Shown here: one piece after another, positions 49,901-57,093 of the stretch
Layout of the letters: every line of letters starts with the position of its first letter
Position numbering within the stretch: the stretch's first letter is position 1
NCBI GenBank assembly: GCA_035695105.1
Contig: DASSEV010000031.1
Span: forward strand, 8,248 to 72,247
DNA from: JAICYJ01 sp035695105
GTDB taxonomy: Bacteria > Actinomycetota > Thermoleophilia > Gaiellales > JAICJC01
Length of the DNA: 64,000 bases
Direction: 5' to 3'
The notes under the pieces: model-generated
The model's input: only the letters and a program-made list of their open reading frames with translations
What the model was told of the DNA's origin: nothing
Database searches by the model: none
Program-made: the position numbers and the translations under genes

Positions 49901-50282
49901 GCACGTGCAACTCGCCGGCCAGTTCGCCGACCCGCTCACAGATCCCAAGGCCGCAGCGGACGGCTCGCTCGGGATCATCCTCGTGTGCGACCAGCGCGCC
50001 GAAGAGCGCCATCACCCCGTCGCCGGTGAACTTCGCGACCAGCCCACCGGTGCGCTCCACCTCTTCACGCAGCACGGCGAGGTACGGATCGAGGAACCCC
50101 TCCACATCCTCCACATCGAGTGCCTCGGAGCGCCGCGTGAACCCGGCGAGATCCGCGAAGAGTGTCGTAACGACGCGGCGCTCTCGCTGCTCTGCAACCG
50201 CAACGGGAAGCGGCGCGCCACACATCCCACATAGGCGGAAGCCGTCCGGATTCTCAGTGCCGCACTGCGCGCAGGCCGTCAC
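46941..50282 (-). CDS. Adenylate/guanylate cyclase with AAA ATPase (STAND) and TPR-like domains
   Basis: This 1113-aa regulator has an N-terminal zinc ribbon (CAQCGTENPDGFRLCGMCG) and a class III cyclase domain with catalytic motifs (FADLAGFTRR, KFTGDGVMALFG, NTAARLEAAA). These are followed by a P-loop ATPase (GEPGIGKTRLVEDL; Walker B VLVFEDIHWADD) and about 450 residues of helical TPR-like repeats. It is predicted to be a signalling STAND protein making cAMP or cGMP. Start GTG 50282. A cyclase relic near 30.8 kb suggests a larger gene family. Confidence 0.9.
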   Translation of the reverse strand: MTACAQCGTENPDGFRLCGMCGAPLPVAVAEQRERRVVTTLFADLAGFTRRSEALDVEDVEGFLDPYLAVLREEVERTGGLVAKFTGDGVMALFGALVAHEDDPERAVRCGLGICERVGELAGELHVRVGITTGEAMVTFPSEGHPDAIGDVINTAARLEAAAPADGVLVDGWTYRATSRAIDYREHEPIAAKGKSEPVAVWVAQAPRSIIPEQQRDQLPIVGRDAETDTLRAAFERSRHEPSTQLVSIIGEPGIGKTRLVEDLYGYVAELPELVTWRRGRSLAYGEGIAFWALGELVKAQAGILESDSADVAGHKLQVAVESLGLEERDREWVVRHLGPLVGLEAATSRSDGSRVEAFAAWRRFLESLAETGPTVLVFEDIHWADDALLDFIELLAERGGARPMLIVCTARPELLERRPGWAGGTANPNTMSLTSLSDEDTARLVGGLLDQALLPADVQQRLLAQAGGNPLYAQEYVRMLQDRSLLVHGDAGWTLDGEIGDPPESIQGIIAARLDTLSADEKSLLQDAAVIGRTAWIGAVCALTERNIWEADEVLHGLERKQLLQRVRRSSMQGEAEFQFGHALTREVAYSQIRRADRAQKHEAAAEWIDQRAGQRDDKAELLADHYTQALALREAMGEDTSALAPKALAAYIHAGDQAAATCAYPAAARHLQAALTLAPPNATALRATLLLGQATALHNADMADQETLDAALRAQVTVERWEAAAAVERMLSEWCQNHAPSRDEQDAHLARGAEYAARVAPSTTMCHIAADQAFFLNVSGHAEEALALTGGMIPLAEQAGLEVGRAILLLWHGYARVTLGDLDGVGDMRDAAEKLAENVHQKTAMAYHNLADAERGLGDMPAADAAYTTAASWASRLALTYYADGAAAERAYQAYHAADWNAACDLLTHVQATTNQFVENLARIVRGRVNLARDHPHDALRDASGLIGFGTSTGIDEPLYQGLALEARCHDSLDNESAALDTCDRFLTRWRDTGGMTGHSLELCEIATILAQADRHDDIRQATLLLPDACRWREPLLLIADQRYAEAAELYEHLGSHPLAADGHLLAARQAAAVAATTDAAAHANAVLAFAEQTGATLYRHKAERLTVASA

Positions 50283-50326
50283 CGGGCAAGTCTACGGGGC
50301 AAACGGCGGCGATATGGGATGCGACA

Positions 50327-50480
50327 TTAGCCGCCGGCTCCCCCAAGCTCGTCGATGATCCGGGTGACGAACTCGCGCATCTTGCCGCACGTGTCGTAGA
50401 GCGCGGCGTGGTGCTCAGCGAGAGCTCTCCGGCCGTTCTCCGCGTCGGCGAGCGCGCTCAGTGCCGCCTGTCTCCCACCG
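50327..50480 (-). pseudogene. Possible C-terminal gene fragment
   Basis: A minus-strand frame ending at TAA 50329-50327 reads QAALSALADAENGRRALAEH, then HAALYDTCGKMREFVTRIID and ELGGAGG, coherent helical coding sequence without an in-frame ATG or GTG at a sensible place. It is likely a remnant. I do not recognise the family. Confidence 0.3.
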
Positions 50481-50737
50481 ATTGATGATCCCGATGTCTG
50501 CGGTCTTCCAACGGCACGAGAGGTTTCTCATCCGCGAGCGGAAGCTGCACCGAACCTTGTCCGGGTTCCTGCAATCCCTATGACCCGCGAGAGTTTGACG
50601 GGACAGGAGGGCACGGCCAAGAAAAATCAGGTTCGGTTGCTGGAGCACCACCTGAAAGCTAGGTGCAGGACAGCCCGACTTTGGCTACGATTTTGGCTGT
50701 CGAGGTCAAGCAGTTGGCCAGTTCTCATCCCCCCGAC

Positions 50738-51070
50738 ATGGAACGTGCGAGGCCGCCGGATCCGGGTCCGGCACAGGACAACGTCCATTCTTTTCGCGCC
50801 CACAACGAGCGTCGCTGGGCGCTTGAGAAGGATGTGGCGGCGCTCGAAGAGCGCGTTGCGTTTGTCTGCGAATGTCGCAGCTCGGACTGCTTCCAGCCGA
50901 TCGGGCTGACGATCCAGGAGTTCGAGGCGGCACACATGTGCCCAAACTGGCACGCCGTCCTGCCAGGTCACGCAGACTCAGCCGGCGAAACCGTGCTCGT
51001 CCGCGAGCATCAGTTCTGGATCGTCGAGCTGAAGGGGGGCGGTGAGAGCGCGGGAAGGAGATTGACATGA
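50738..51070 (+). CDS. Hypothetical protein with Cys motif (110 aa)
   Basis: This protein has a helix HNERRWALEKDVAALEERVA followed by FVCECRSSDCFQPIGLTIQEFEAAH, a Cys-x-Cys-x4-Cys arrangement typical of a small uncharacterised actinobacterial family. Longer in-frame starts exist to 50663. ATG 50738 best matches the compact domain. It overlaps the ANTAR gene start (ATGA). Confidence 0.6.
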   Translation: MERARPPDPGPAQDNVHSFRAHNERRWALEKDVAALEERVAFVCECRSSDCFQPIGLTIQEFEAAHMCPNWHAVLPGHADSAGETVLVREHQFWIVELKGGGESAGRRLT

Positions 51071-51357
51071 CTCTTGAGGCGATGGCGGTGGAGGATGCCG
51101 ACCGCCTGCTCGATGAGGCCTGGCTGAACGGCGGCGATGTGCAGGGCGCGCTCGATATCGCCAAGCGACTAAGCCAGCAGATCGGGCGCGACCCCGTGAT
51201 CGAAGACGCAAAAATCGCGCTCGCCCGCTGCAACGACTGCACGCCATCTCAGGCCTTCGAGCTACTGGTCAAGATCTCCCAGACCACCAACCGGAAACTC
51301 AGGGTCGTCTCGCACGAAGTCATCCACCGTCTGAACGGATCGGGAGACAAGGGGTAG
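51067..51357 (+). CDS. ANTAR-domain protein (RNA-binding antiterminator type)
   Basis: This 96-aa protein has a C-terminal ANTAR-like helical domain (RDPVIEDAKIALARCNDCTP, SQAFELLVKISQTTNRKLR), which in other proteins binds RNA hairpins to prevent termination. No GAF or receiver domain is fused, so it could act constitutively or with the preceding gene, which overlaps by ATGA. The target RNA is unknown. Confidence 0.7.
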   Translation: MTLEAMAVEDADRLLDEAWLNGGDVQGALDIAKRLSQQIGRDPVIEDAKIALARCNDCTPSQAFELLVKISQTTNRKLRVVSHEVIHRLNGSGDKG

Positions 51358-52164
51358 AGTGCGTCACGGCAGGCCGGAGTTGAGATCACAGCCCGGTCGG
51401 CCCTTGGGTGAGGTTCTGCCGCGGCGAGTCGATGCGAGGTCGCCTGTGATGCTTAGCGTGGTCTCACTGGGTCGGCTTGCAGCCGACGCCAGTTCTCGCC
51501 GCCCATCAATGGTTGCTCGGCGCCTGTTTCGGAGTCGACCACGACCAGCCCAGAGGCACGGCCGGGTATCAACCGGATCGCCCGTACGCGGTAGCGCTCT
51601 TGCGTCGATGCGCCGTGCGCCGAGCCGGCGTGCCTCCCTGCTCATCATCCATCGCCCTGCGGCGGTGGGGTTGTGCTCGCGACTCGCCGCTTCCCCTACA
51701 CGTTTCCCCGGAGGGGACGGTGTGGGCGCGCTATTAGCGAGGGCCGCTTGTGCTGCGATCGTCAGCTGGTTCGTCGTCCCGGTGGTCGCGACCACCGGTC
51801 GACTTGTGCCAGCGGCCGGTGTCCTTCGAAAAGAACGCGCGGCGAGTGAAGAACGCGACGACCGGACGGCGCCGGGGTGCCTCCGGGGTCTGATCAGGCG
51901 GCGCGGCGCGTTCGCTGGGCGTCTTCGGCTGCTCGTCCTCATTGTGGGGAAAGGACTGTGCGTGCATGCTCACCCTCGATCCATGGGGCCGTTCAGGAAA
52001 CGACCAGGTGGTGAAGTCGGCGGGCAACGCGGAGGAGCTGAGCCATACATGGCTCGGCTGCCATCCCGGGCGGCGGGCTTCCCCCAAGAACACGCAGCTT
52101 AGCGGGCGGCTTCCGGAGCCGGTCAGCTGCCACGACGCGAAGGACCCTCCGAACTGTTAAGCAG
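51358..52164. other. Poorly coding stretch with one possible small gene
   Basis: On the minus strand, 51734-51967 could encode a 77-aa basic, Pro-rich protein starting MHAQSFPHNEDEQPKTPSER after GAGGGTGAGC. A plus-strand frame around 51477-51737 contains ACFGVDHDQPRGTAGYQPDR. Neither has a recognised family. The rest shows nothing supportable. Confidence 0.3.
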
Positions 52165-52323
52165 CTAGCGGCCGGGGATCTGCGGCTTGGCCGGTGGCTC
52201 GTGGTCGGGCAGCCGGCGAAGGGTGGGCTCGGGGTCGCGGTTCTGCGCTGCCAGTTCGTCTGCGATCTGCTCGGCTCGCGATCGCAGCCGGTGAGGAGTT
52301 GGTGTCGGAGGCTGATCGGTCAT
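52165..52323 (-). CDS. Small Pro/Arg-rich protein (52 aa)
   Basis: The start ATG 52323 overlaps the stop of the upstream zinc-ribbon gene (ATGA). The product MTDQPPTPTPHRLRSRAEQI... ends with DHEPPAKPQIPGR. Coupling and composition support coding. Function unknown. Confidence 0.45.
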   Translation of the reverse strand: MTDQPPTPTPHRLRSRAEQIADELAAQNRDPEPTLRRLPDHEPPAKPQIPGR

Positions 52324-52490
52324 CGTGGATGGCGGCGCAGGATGACCTTCGAGCCGCAAGGTGCGCATGTCGTTTCCTCGGTGCTGCGGTAGATCGACAG
52401 ATGGGCGCCGCAGCGTGTGCAGATGCCGGGATCGGCTAGTCCCGGGAGGCTGCGCCTGGCGACGACCCAGACCTCCGCGTAGCTGCCCAT
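52320..52490 (-). CDS. Small zinc-ribbon-like protein (56 aa)
   Basis: The product has CTRCGAHLSIYRSTEETTCAPCG, a CxxC-x13-CxxC pair expected to bind zinc. ATG 52490 is assumed; the frame is open to 52523. It is coupled to the next gene by ATGA. Function unknown. Confidence 0.45.
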   Translation of the reverse strand: MGSYAEVWVVARRSLPGLADPGICTRCGAHLSIYRSTEETTCAPCGSKVILRRHPR

Positions 52491-52589
52491 GGTCTGGCCA
52501 CGGTTACTCGGCCGCGACCTCACCCTAAGCTGACCGCCTTCGCTCCATGCGGGCAGCAGGAGGCGGCCTCATGTGGCGATCGGCCGGAC

Positions 52590-52853
52590 TTACAGCCTGC
52601 GGGCGGCGGCATGGCCTCGCTCGGCGAACTGGTTGCGAATCGTGGCGCGCAGACGCTCGACGATCGCCCGCTGCCGCGTGACCGCATCGGCCGTCTCGTC
52701 GATACACCCCTGCCAGACCGCGGTGATGGTCGGCTGATCGGCATAGGCAGTCACCGCGGTCAAGCGGTCGAGCTCGGCCTCGGCAGCGGCCAGGCCAGCT
52801 GGCGTGGCTGCGTATCGCACTGGCTGCACGCCGCTTGAGCCGAACTCGCTCAT
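52590..52853 (-). CDS. Small helical protein (87 aa), unknown function
   Basis: This Ala-rich helical product (ATPAGLAAAEAELDRLTAVT; CIDETADAVTRQRAIVERL) starts in an ATGA overlap with the upstream gene. It resembles small coiled-coil accessory proteins. No family was recognised. Confidence 0.5.
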   Translation of the reverse strand: MSEFGSSGVQPVRYAATPAGLAAAEAELDRLTAVTAYADQPTITAVWQGCIDETADAVTRQRAIVERLRATIRNQFAERGHAAARRL

Positions 52854-53071
52854 CCGTCCACGCCGGCGCGGCGGTGCGTATCGCCATCGAGCGCATCTTC
52901 CGGCTCAATCAGCCACCGGCCACGGTGCCGCTGGTAGAACTGCCTGGGCGTGAAGGTCAGCGCTGGTGCCGGTGCCCCGGATTCTCCGGTGGCCTGGTCG
53001 GATCGCTTCGGCGGCGTTGGCATGGCCAGGACACGCGGCCCATCGCCCGAGCGGCGGCGGTCTGCTTCCAT
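52850..53071 (-). CDS. Small protein (73 aa), unknown function
   Basis: ATG 53071 (MEADRRRSGD) is assumed; M at 53023 is an alternative. The C-terminus TFTPRQFYQRHRGRWLIEPE is coherent. It is coupled to the following gene by ATGA, supporting real translation. Confidence 0.45.
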   Translation of the reverse strand: MEADRRRSGDGPRVLAMPTPPKRSDQATGESGAPAPALTFTPRQFYQRHRGRWLIEPEDALDGDTHRRAGVDG

Positions 53072-53176
53072 GGTGTCGTCACTCCCCTCTCGGACCGGCA
53101 TGCTGCCGGTCGGTCGGTGAGGTCGGCTGGCTGCGTGGAAGCTGGGCTCGCGGCGAACCAAGCGGCGGGCGTTCCC

Positions 53177-53317
53177 CTATGACCTCACCCTAGCAGCACA
53201 AGATTGGAGCCGGCCCTCGCCAGTACCCGTCGTGTTAGCGGCGGAGGTTCGAGAGCCGCTCCCGTTGTGTGTGTACACCACGAGCGCGACGACGACCACG
53301 AGGATGATCCAGAACAT
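53177..53317 (-). CDS. Single-pass small membrane protein (46 aa)
   Basis: It begins MFWIILVVVVALVVYTHNGS, an N-terminal membrane helix, then a Ser/Thr-rich external tail. It is too short for family recognition. Confidence 0.4.
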   Translation of the reverse strand: MFWIILVVVVALVVYTHNGSGSRTSAANTTGTGEGRLQSCAARVRS

Positions 53318-53463
53318 GCGAGCCCCCAGCCAGAACGGTGTAACGACCGATGTCGTTGGTCAGGCGGGGCGCGGCAGGCCTCTGGGTCGCGCTTGCGCCC
53401 ATCTTGGCGTGGTGCCCGCAAACGACTCCTACTGCACCGTCCGGGTCGCTAGGCTGGGGCGCG

Positions 53464-53690
53464 ATGGCGGCGATCGGACTCCACGTGGTACTGGTAAACG
53501 GTGAGACGCGGGGCCTGGCGATCCGGCGGGAGCCGACCCCGAGCAGATGCTCGACGCCTTCATCAGCGGCAACAACCCCTTCGGCGGTGAATGGCTCGAA
53601 ACCGACGACGGTCAATATCTGCGGAAGTCGGCGATCGTGCGCGCGTTCTACGCTCCGACGACGACCCTGAACCGCCGGCAACGAAACCGC
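53464..53690 (+). pseudogene. Small gene with probable frameshift
   Basis: From ATG 53464 the product reads MAAIGLHVVLVNGETRGLAI...REPTP. After about 53545 the sense continues in another frame as EQMLDAFISGNNPFGGEWLE, then TDDGQYLRKSAIVRAFYA. A single missing base in ACCCCGAGCAG would fuse them. The family is not recognised. It may be a real mutation or an assembly error. Confidence 0.45.
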
Positions 53691-53741
53691 CCGGATTCAC
53701 CAAGAGCGACCGCCCCTACAACGCCTGATCAGCTGCGTGCG

Positions 53742-53891
53742 TCACTTGCCGCGCATGCGCCGCCACCAGGCTCGCAATCCGGTCGGCGCTGTCTCCCAGT
53801 CGTGACCCCCGCCGTACTGCGCAGTCACGTCGAGGTGATCGTCCTTGGGCTCCTCACGCTGCTCATCCGATGCGCTGTTCGGCTCGGTCAT
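53742..53891 (-). CDS. Small acidic protein (49 aa), unknown function
   Basis: It starts MTEPNSASDEQREEPKDDHL and ends GLRAWWRRMRGK, with a Shine-Dalgarno-like GAGGGGGC upstream of ATG 53891. The charged-then-basic architecture is coherent and unlikely by chance in this frame, but no family is known. Confidence 0.5.
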   Translation of the reverse strand: MTEPNSASDEQREEPKDDHLDVTAQYGGGHDWETAPTGLRAWWRRMRGK

Positions 53892-53949
53892 CTCGTGCCC
53901 CCTCATCGTCGGTGCACGGTCGCTAAGCGTGCGGGTCTTGATCAGGCTA

Positions 53950-54071
53950 CTACTCGGCAGTCGTGCCGTCGTTCAGGGGCGCAGTGGCGGCCCGCCCTCG
54001 TGCCAGTTGACTACTCGGCAGTCGTGCCGTCGTTCAGGGGCGCAGTGGCGGCCCGCCCTCGTGCCAGTTGT
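53950..54071. repeat. Perfect 61-bp tandem duplication
   Basis: CTACTCGGCAGTCGTGCCGT and the following 41 bases at 53950-54010 are repeated at 54011-54071 without visible mismatch over about 60 bp. It lies at the 3' end of the minus-strand zinc-ribbon gene and recreates the same stop context twice. Confidence 0.9.
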
Positions 54072-54270
54072 CTGACCGGAATGCGTGGCTGCCGCAGGTG
54101 CGGCAGCGCCACCGCGGAAGCTCATGCGGGCTGGATATATGCGGAGATGAGGCAACGATCGTGGGCGGGGATCGGTCGGCGAACGGCAGACCCTCAGGAT
54201 CAACGGCACCGCAGCTACGACAGATCCGCACCCAGTAACCGCCCCGGCCCGAGTCGCCGGCGGGTTCCAT
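54034..54270 (-). CDS. Zinc-ribbon protein (78 aa) coupled to infA2
   Basis: The product has two CxxCG knuckles (CRSCGAVDPEG and CRTCGSHAF) about 40 residues apart, likely a zinc-ribbon. ATG 54270 overlaps the IF-1 stop (TGATG), so it is the third gene of a csp-infA-Zn-ribbon operon. Function unknown; a nucleic-acid or ribosome-linked role is a guess. Confidence 0.6.
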   Translation of the reverse strand: MEPAGDSGRGGYWVRICRSCGAVDPEGLPFADRSPPTIVASSPHISSPHELPRWRCRTCGSHAFRSDNWHEGGPPLRP

Positions 54271-54491
54271 CAGCGGTTCCGAAAGGTGATTCGGCCGCGG
54301 CTCAGATCGTAGGGAGATAGCTCGACACGAACGCGGTCCCCCGGCAAGATGCGGATCCGATAGCGCCGCATCTTGCCGGAGATATAGCCGACAGTGTCAT
54401 GCCCGTTGTCGAGCCGGATGCGAAACATCGCCCCGCGCAACGACTCGGTGATCTCGCCCTCGAGCTCGATCTTCTCTTCCTTGGCGCTCAT
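54270..54491 (-). CDS. infA: Translation initiation factor IF-1 (second copy)
   Basis: This 73-aa IF-1 is identical to the copy at 26042-26263 at 60 of 73 positions and has all core motifs (GKMRRYRIRILPGDRVRVEL). It lies downstream of a second cold-shock gene within the repeat-bounded insertion. It may be a stress- or phase-specific IF-1. Confidence 0.93.
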   Translation of the reverse strand: MSAKEEKIELEGEITESLRGAMFRIRLDNGHDTVGYISGKMRRYRIRILPGDRVRVELSPYDLSRGRITFRNR

Positions 54492-54502
54492 GGCGCCTCC
54501 TG

Positions 54503-54709
54503 TCAGGCGACGGTTTCGACGCGCGTCGCTTCAGGGCCCTTCTGGCCCTGCCGCGGTTCATACGACACCTTGGCCCCTTCGGGCAGGCTCTTGTAGCCCT
54601 CCGCCACGATCTCGCTATGGTGGACGAACAGATCCTTCTCGCCGTCGTCAGGCGCGATGAATCCGTAGCCCTTGCTGTCGTTGAACCACTTCACGGTTCC
54701 GGTTGCCAA
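54503..54709 (-). CDS. Cold-shock protein (second copy, TTG start)
   Basis: This 68-aa CspA-family protein has KGYGFIAPDDGEKDLFVHHS. Sequence and alignment with the first copy place the start at TTG 54709, with GAGGAGGG upstream. The non-ATG start suggests tuned expression. It is followed by infA2 with 11 nt between. Confidence 0.92.
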   Translation of the reverse strand: MATGTVKWFNDSKGYGFIAPDDGEKDLFVHHSEIVAEGYKSLPEGAKVSYEPRQGQKGPEATRVETVA

Positions 54710-55220
54710 TCACATCCCTCCTCTCCCGTACGTGGGAACGTTTCGGGAGGCACGGATTGCGCAACCGTCGAGCGTTCGTCTTACCGGCAGGCACCCTAGC
54801 AGCTCGCTCCTGAACCCCGACAACGACGACAAGGGACGAACCGACCAGGCTGCTAGATTGAAGGTGTCCGAAGGGGACGCCTGCCGCTTGGTGGCAACAC
54901 CGAGTCCGGCTTCCACGCAGCCCGCCGCCCTCAGCAAACACGGCGCCACCCGGCGCCGCTCACGAGAGGAACGCGATGGATGCCCATGCCCCGCCTCGCG
55001 ACCGCGCGACAGTCGCCAGCCTACGCCCGCGCACATCCCAGCAGCGATGACCGGCTGATGGCGCGCCGCCGAACGCGCACCACGGGCGCGCACTTCGAGC
55101 AGCGGCGCTCCTCCCAGCCACCGGGCACAGACCCATCCCAATCGGCCACCGGCCTCACTAGCTATGCGCCGAGGGAGCCTTTGCCGGAAACGTCGTGCGA
55201 TTCGGCAACTGGCGGGTGCT
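54710..55220. other. Non-coding stretch upstream of second csp
   Basis: No gene is supported in either direction. It presumably holds the csp2 promoter and a long leader, as cold-shock genes often have structured leaders. I could not identify a specific element. Confidence 0.35.
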
Positions 55221-55982
55221 CTAAGACTCGGGTAGCGGCGGTGGCGCTGCTCGTTCGACTGCTCTGACGATGATGTAGGAGATGGCGTAGAGGGCGAGCA
55301 GTGGGATGAACTCGACGATGTATGAGATGGGATCGACGCCGGGGAGCAGCATGGCGATGACGGCGAGCGCGACGATGGAGGCGCGCCAGTGTCGGCGCAT
55401 CAGTGCCGAGCTCATGATGCGGAGCCTGGCGAGGATCAGCATCACGGCGGGCATTTCGAAGACGATGCCCATCGCCAGGAGGCTGAGCATGACGAACTGG
55501 ATGTAGTCCTCTGCGCGCAGCTGAACGCTGAACGCTTGGCTGTTGAAGCCGAGCAGGAAGTCCAGCGCCGGTGGGACGACCAGGTACCAGCCGAACGTGA
55601 CGCCGACGATGAAGAGCGCAGGGATCATCAGTACTAGCGGTCGTAACGACCGGTGGTGGCGCTCGTCGAACGCTGGAATCAAGTAAGCGTAGAGCTGGTA
55701 GGTGGCGACAGGCATGGTCAGCAAGAGGCCGCCATAGACACCGATCGAGATCGACGTCATGATCGCGTCCAGCGGGCTTGTCATCAGGAACCTGAAGGCG
55801 TGCCCGTTGTGGGAGGGAAGCGGCGCGGCCAGCGCGTTGAGGATCGCGCCCGATTGCCAGAAGCAGATGCCAACCGCGACGGCCAGCACCGCCAGTACAA
55901 CCACCAGGCGCGTGCGCAGTTCGTCGAGGTGATCGACGAGACTGAGCTGTTCGGACGGGTGTACACGGCGGTGCCGGCTCAT
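55221..55982 (-). CDS. tatC: Sec-independent protein translocase TatC
   Basis: This 253-aa TatC has six membrane segments, N-terminal SLVDHLDELRTRLVVVL, the conserved SPLDAIMTSISIGVYGG and LPGVDPISYIVEFIPLLALY. It starts 2 nt after the tatA stop. With TatA it should form a minimal translocase for the adjacent Tat substrate. Confidence 0.95.
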   Translation of the reverse strand: MSRHRRVHPSEQLSLVDHLDELRTRLVVVLAVLAVAVGICFWQSGAILNALAAPLPSHNGHAFRFLMTSPLDAIMTSISIGVYGGLLLTMPVATYQLYAYLIPAFDERHHRSLRPLVLMIPALFIVGVTFGWYLVVPPALDFLLGFNSQAFSVQLRAEDYIQFVMLSLLAMGIVFEMPAVMLILARLRIMSSALMRRHWRASIVALAVIAMLLPGVDPISYIVEFIPLLALYAISYIIVRAVERAAPPPLPES

Positions 55983-55984
55983 CG

Positions 55985-56218
55985 CTAGACCCCCACCCGG
56001 GCGTTCTCGACCGGCGTGACAGTGGTGGGAACATCCTCTGCCGGTGCGGCAGGGATCGGTCGTGGCAGCTCAGGGTCGTCATCGCCGCTGACGGAGTGCT
56101 TGAACTCGCGGATGCCCTTGCCAAGCGACTTGCCCATCTCGGGCAGTCGCTTGGGGCCAAGTACCACAAGCGCGATGATCATGACGATGATCAGCTGGAT
56201 CGGTGAAACGTCAGGCAT
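55985..56218 (-). CDS. tatA: Sec-independent translocase TatA/TatE-type subunit
   Basis: This 77-aa protein has an N-terminal membrane helix (IQLIIVMIIALVVLGPKRLP) and amphipathic helix (EMGKSLGKGIREFKHSV), then an acidic Pro-rich tail. It lies between the ferritin-like gene and tatC in one operon. Confidence 0.93.
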   Translation of the reverse strand: MPDVSPIQLIIVMIIALVVLGPKRLPEMGKSLGKGIREFKHSVSGDDDPELPRPIPAAPAEDVPTTVTPVENARVGV

Positions 56219-56292
56219 GAAGATCTCCTCTGATAGGGGCGAAGCGGCGGCCGGTGGATGGCCACCGGCCGCCGTGAACTGCGCCGCTTCGG

Positions 56293-57093
56293 TCAGCTGG
56301 CGTCGGGCGTGAACGTGTTCAGGTCAGGATCGGTGGGAGTGCGCTTCTTCACCTCGTCGAAGTCATAGAAGCGACCCGGCTTGGCACCCGCAACGCCAAA
56401 CCCGAACCCGGCAGCCTCGAGCTGCTTGACCGCGACCAGGATGTCCTCGAAGCCGGGGAGTCCCGGGATCGGGGAGCCGGGCGCGGTCTCCTTCTGGTCG
56501 AACTTCATGAACACCCGGTCGTTGCCGAGCTTGCCCAGCGACTGGCGAGCCAGCGCCCTGTGCACAGCCTCGACACCCATGAACTCGGCCGTGATCACCG
56601 CATAGGCGGCATTCTTGGCAGCGGCGAAGTGCTTGGTGCCGATCAGATAGGCGTTGACGAAGATCTGATCGCCAACCTCAAGCGTACTGAGGAAGTTCGT
56701 CCGATTCGAAAACACCGAGTCGGGCACCCAGATCTTCTTGGTCGCCGGCCGTGCGCCCACCGAATGCAGCACGTTGTAATGGACAAGCTCCTCACGCGCA
56801 GCAGCCGCAATATTCCGCTGCGTGACCCCATCTCCACCGAGATGGCGGCGATACCCGACGGTGTTCACGATCGTCGCCAATACCTCAGCCGTCGCCGCAA
56901 CGGTCAAGATGTTCTTGGTCGAGTTATCCCGACGCGTCGACGCTGACGCAAGCGACGGCAACGCCCCCATCAACCCCATCCCCGCAAGCGTCGCGCCCGC
57001 ACCCGCGATCATCTGGCGGCGCGTCGCCGCCGGCAACCCTGGATGCGCCTCATCGATCGCGCGGCCCACATACTCACGTACGTCCTCCGACAT
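56293..57093 (-). CDS. Tat-exported ferritin-like domain protein
   Basis: This 266-aa protein has a Tat-type signal (twin Arg R25/R26 in ATRRQMIAGAGATLAGM). The remaining domain is four-helical with carboxylate/His ligands in VLATIV, AREELVHYNVL and TAEFMGVEAVHRAL, typical of ferritin-like (DUF4439/Ferritin_2) proteins. ATG 57093 follows GTAGGGGG. It is directly upstream of tatA-tatC, so it is the probable dedicated cargo. It could be a periplasmic iron or oxidative-stress protein. Confidence 0.85.
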   Translation of the reverse strand: MSEDVREYVGRAIDEAHPGLPAATRRQMIAGAGATLAGMGLMGALPSLASASTRRDNSTKNILTVAATAEVLATIVNTVGYRRHLGGDGVTQRNIAAAAREELVHYNVLHSVGARPATKKIWVPDSVFSNRTNFLSTLEVGDQIFVNAYLIGTKHFAAAKNAAYAVITAEFMGVEAVHRALARQSLGKLGNDRVFMKFDQKETAPGSPIPGLPGFEDILVAVKQLEAAGFGFGVAGAKPGRFYDFDEVKKRTPTDPDLNTFTPDAS

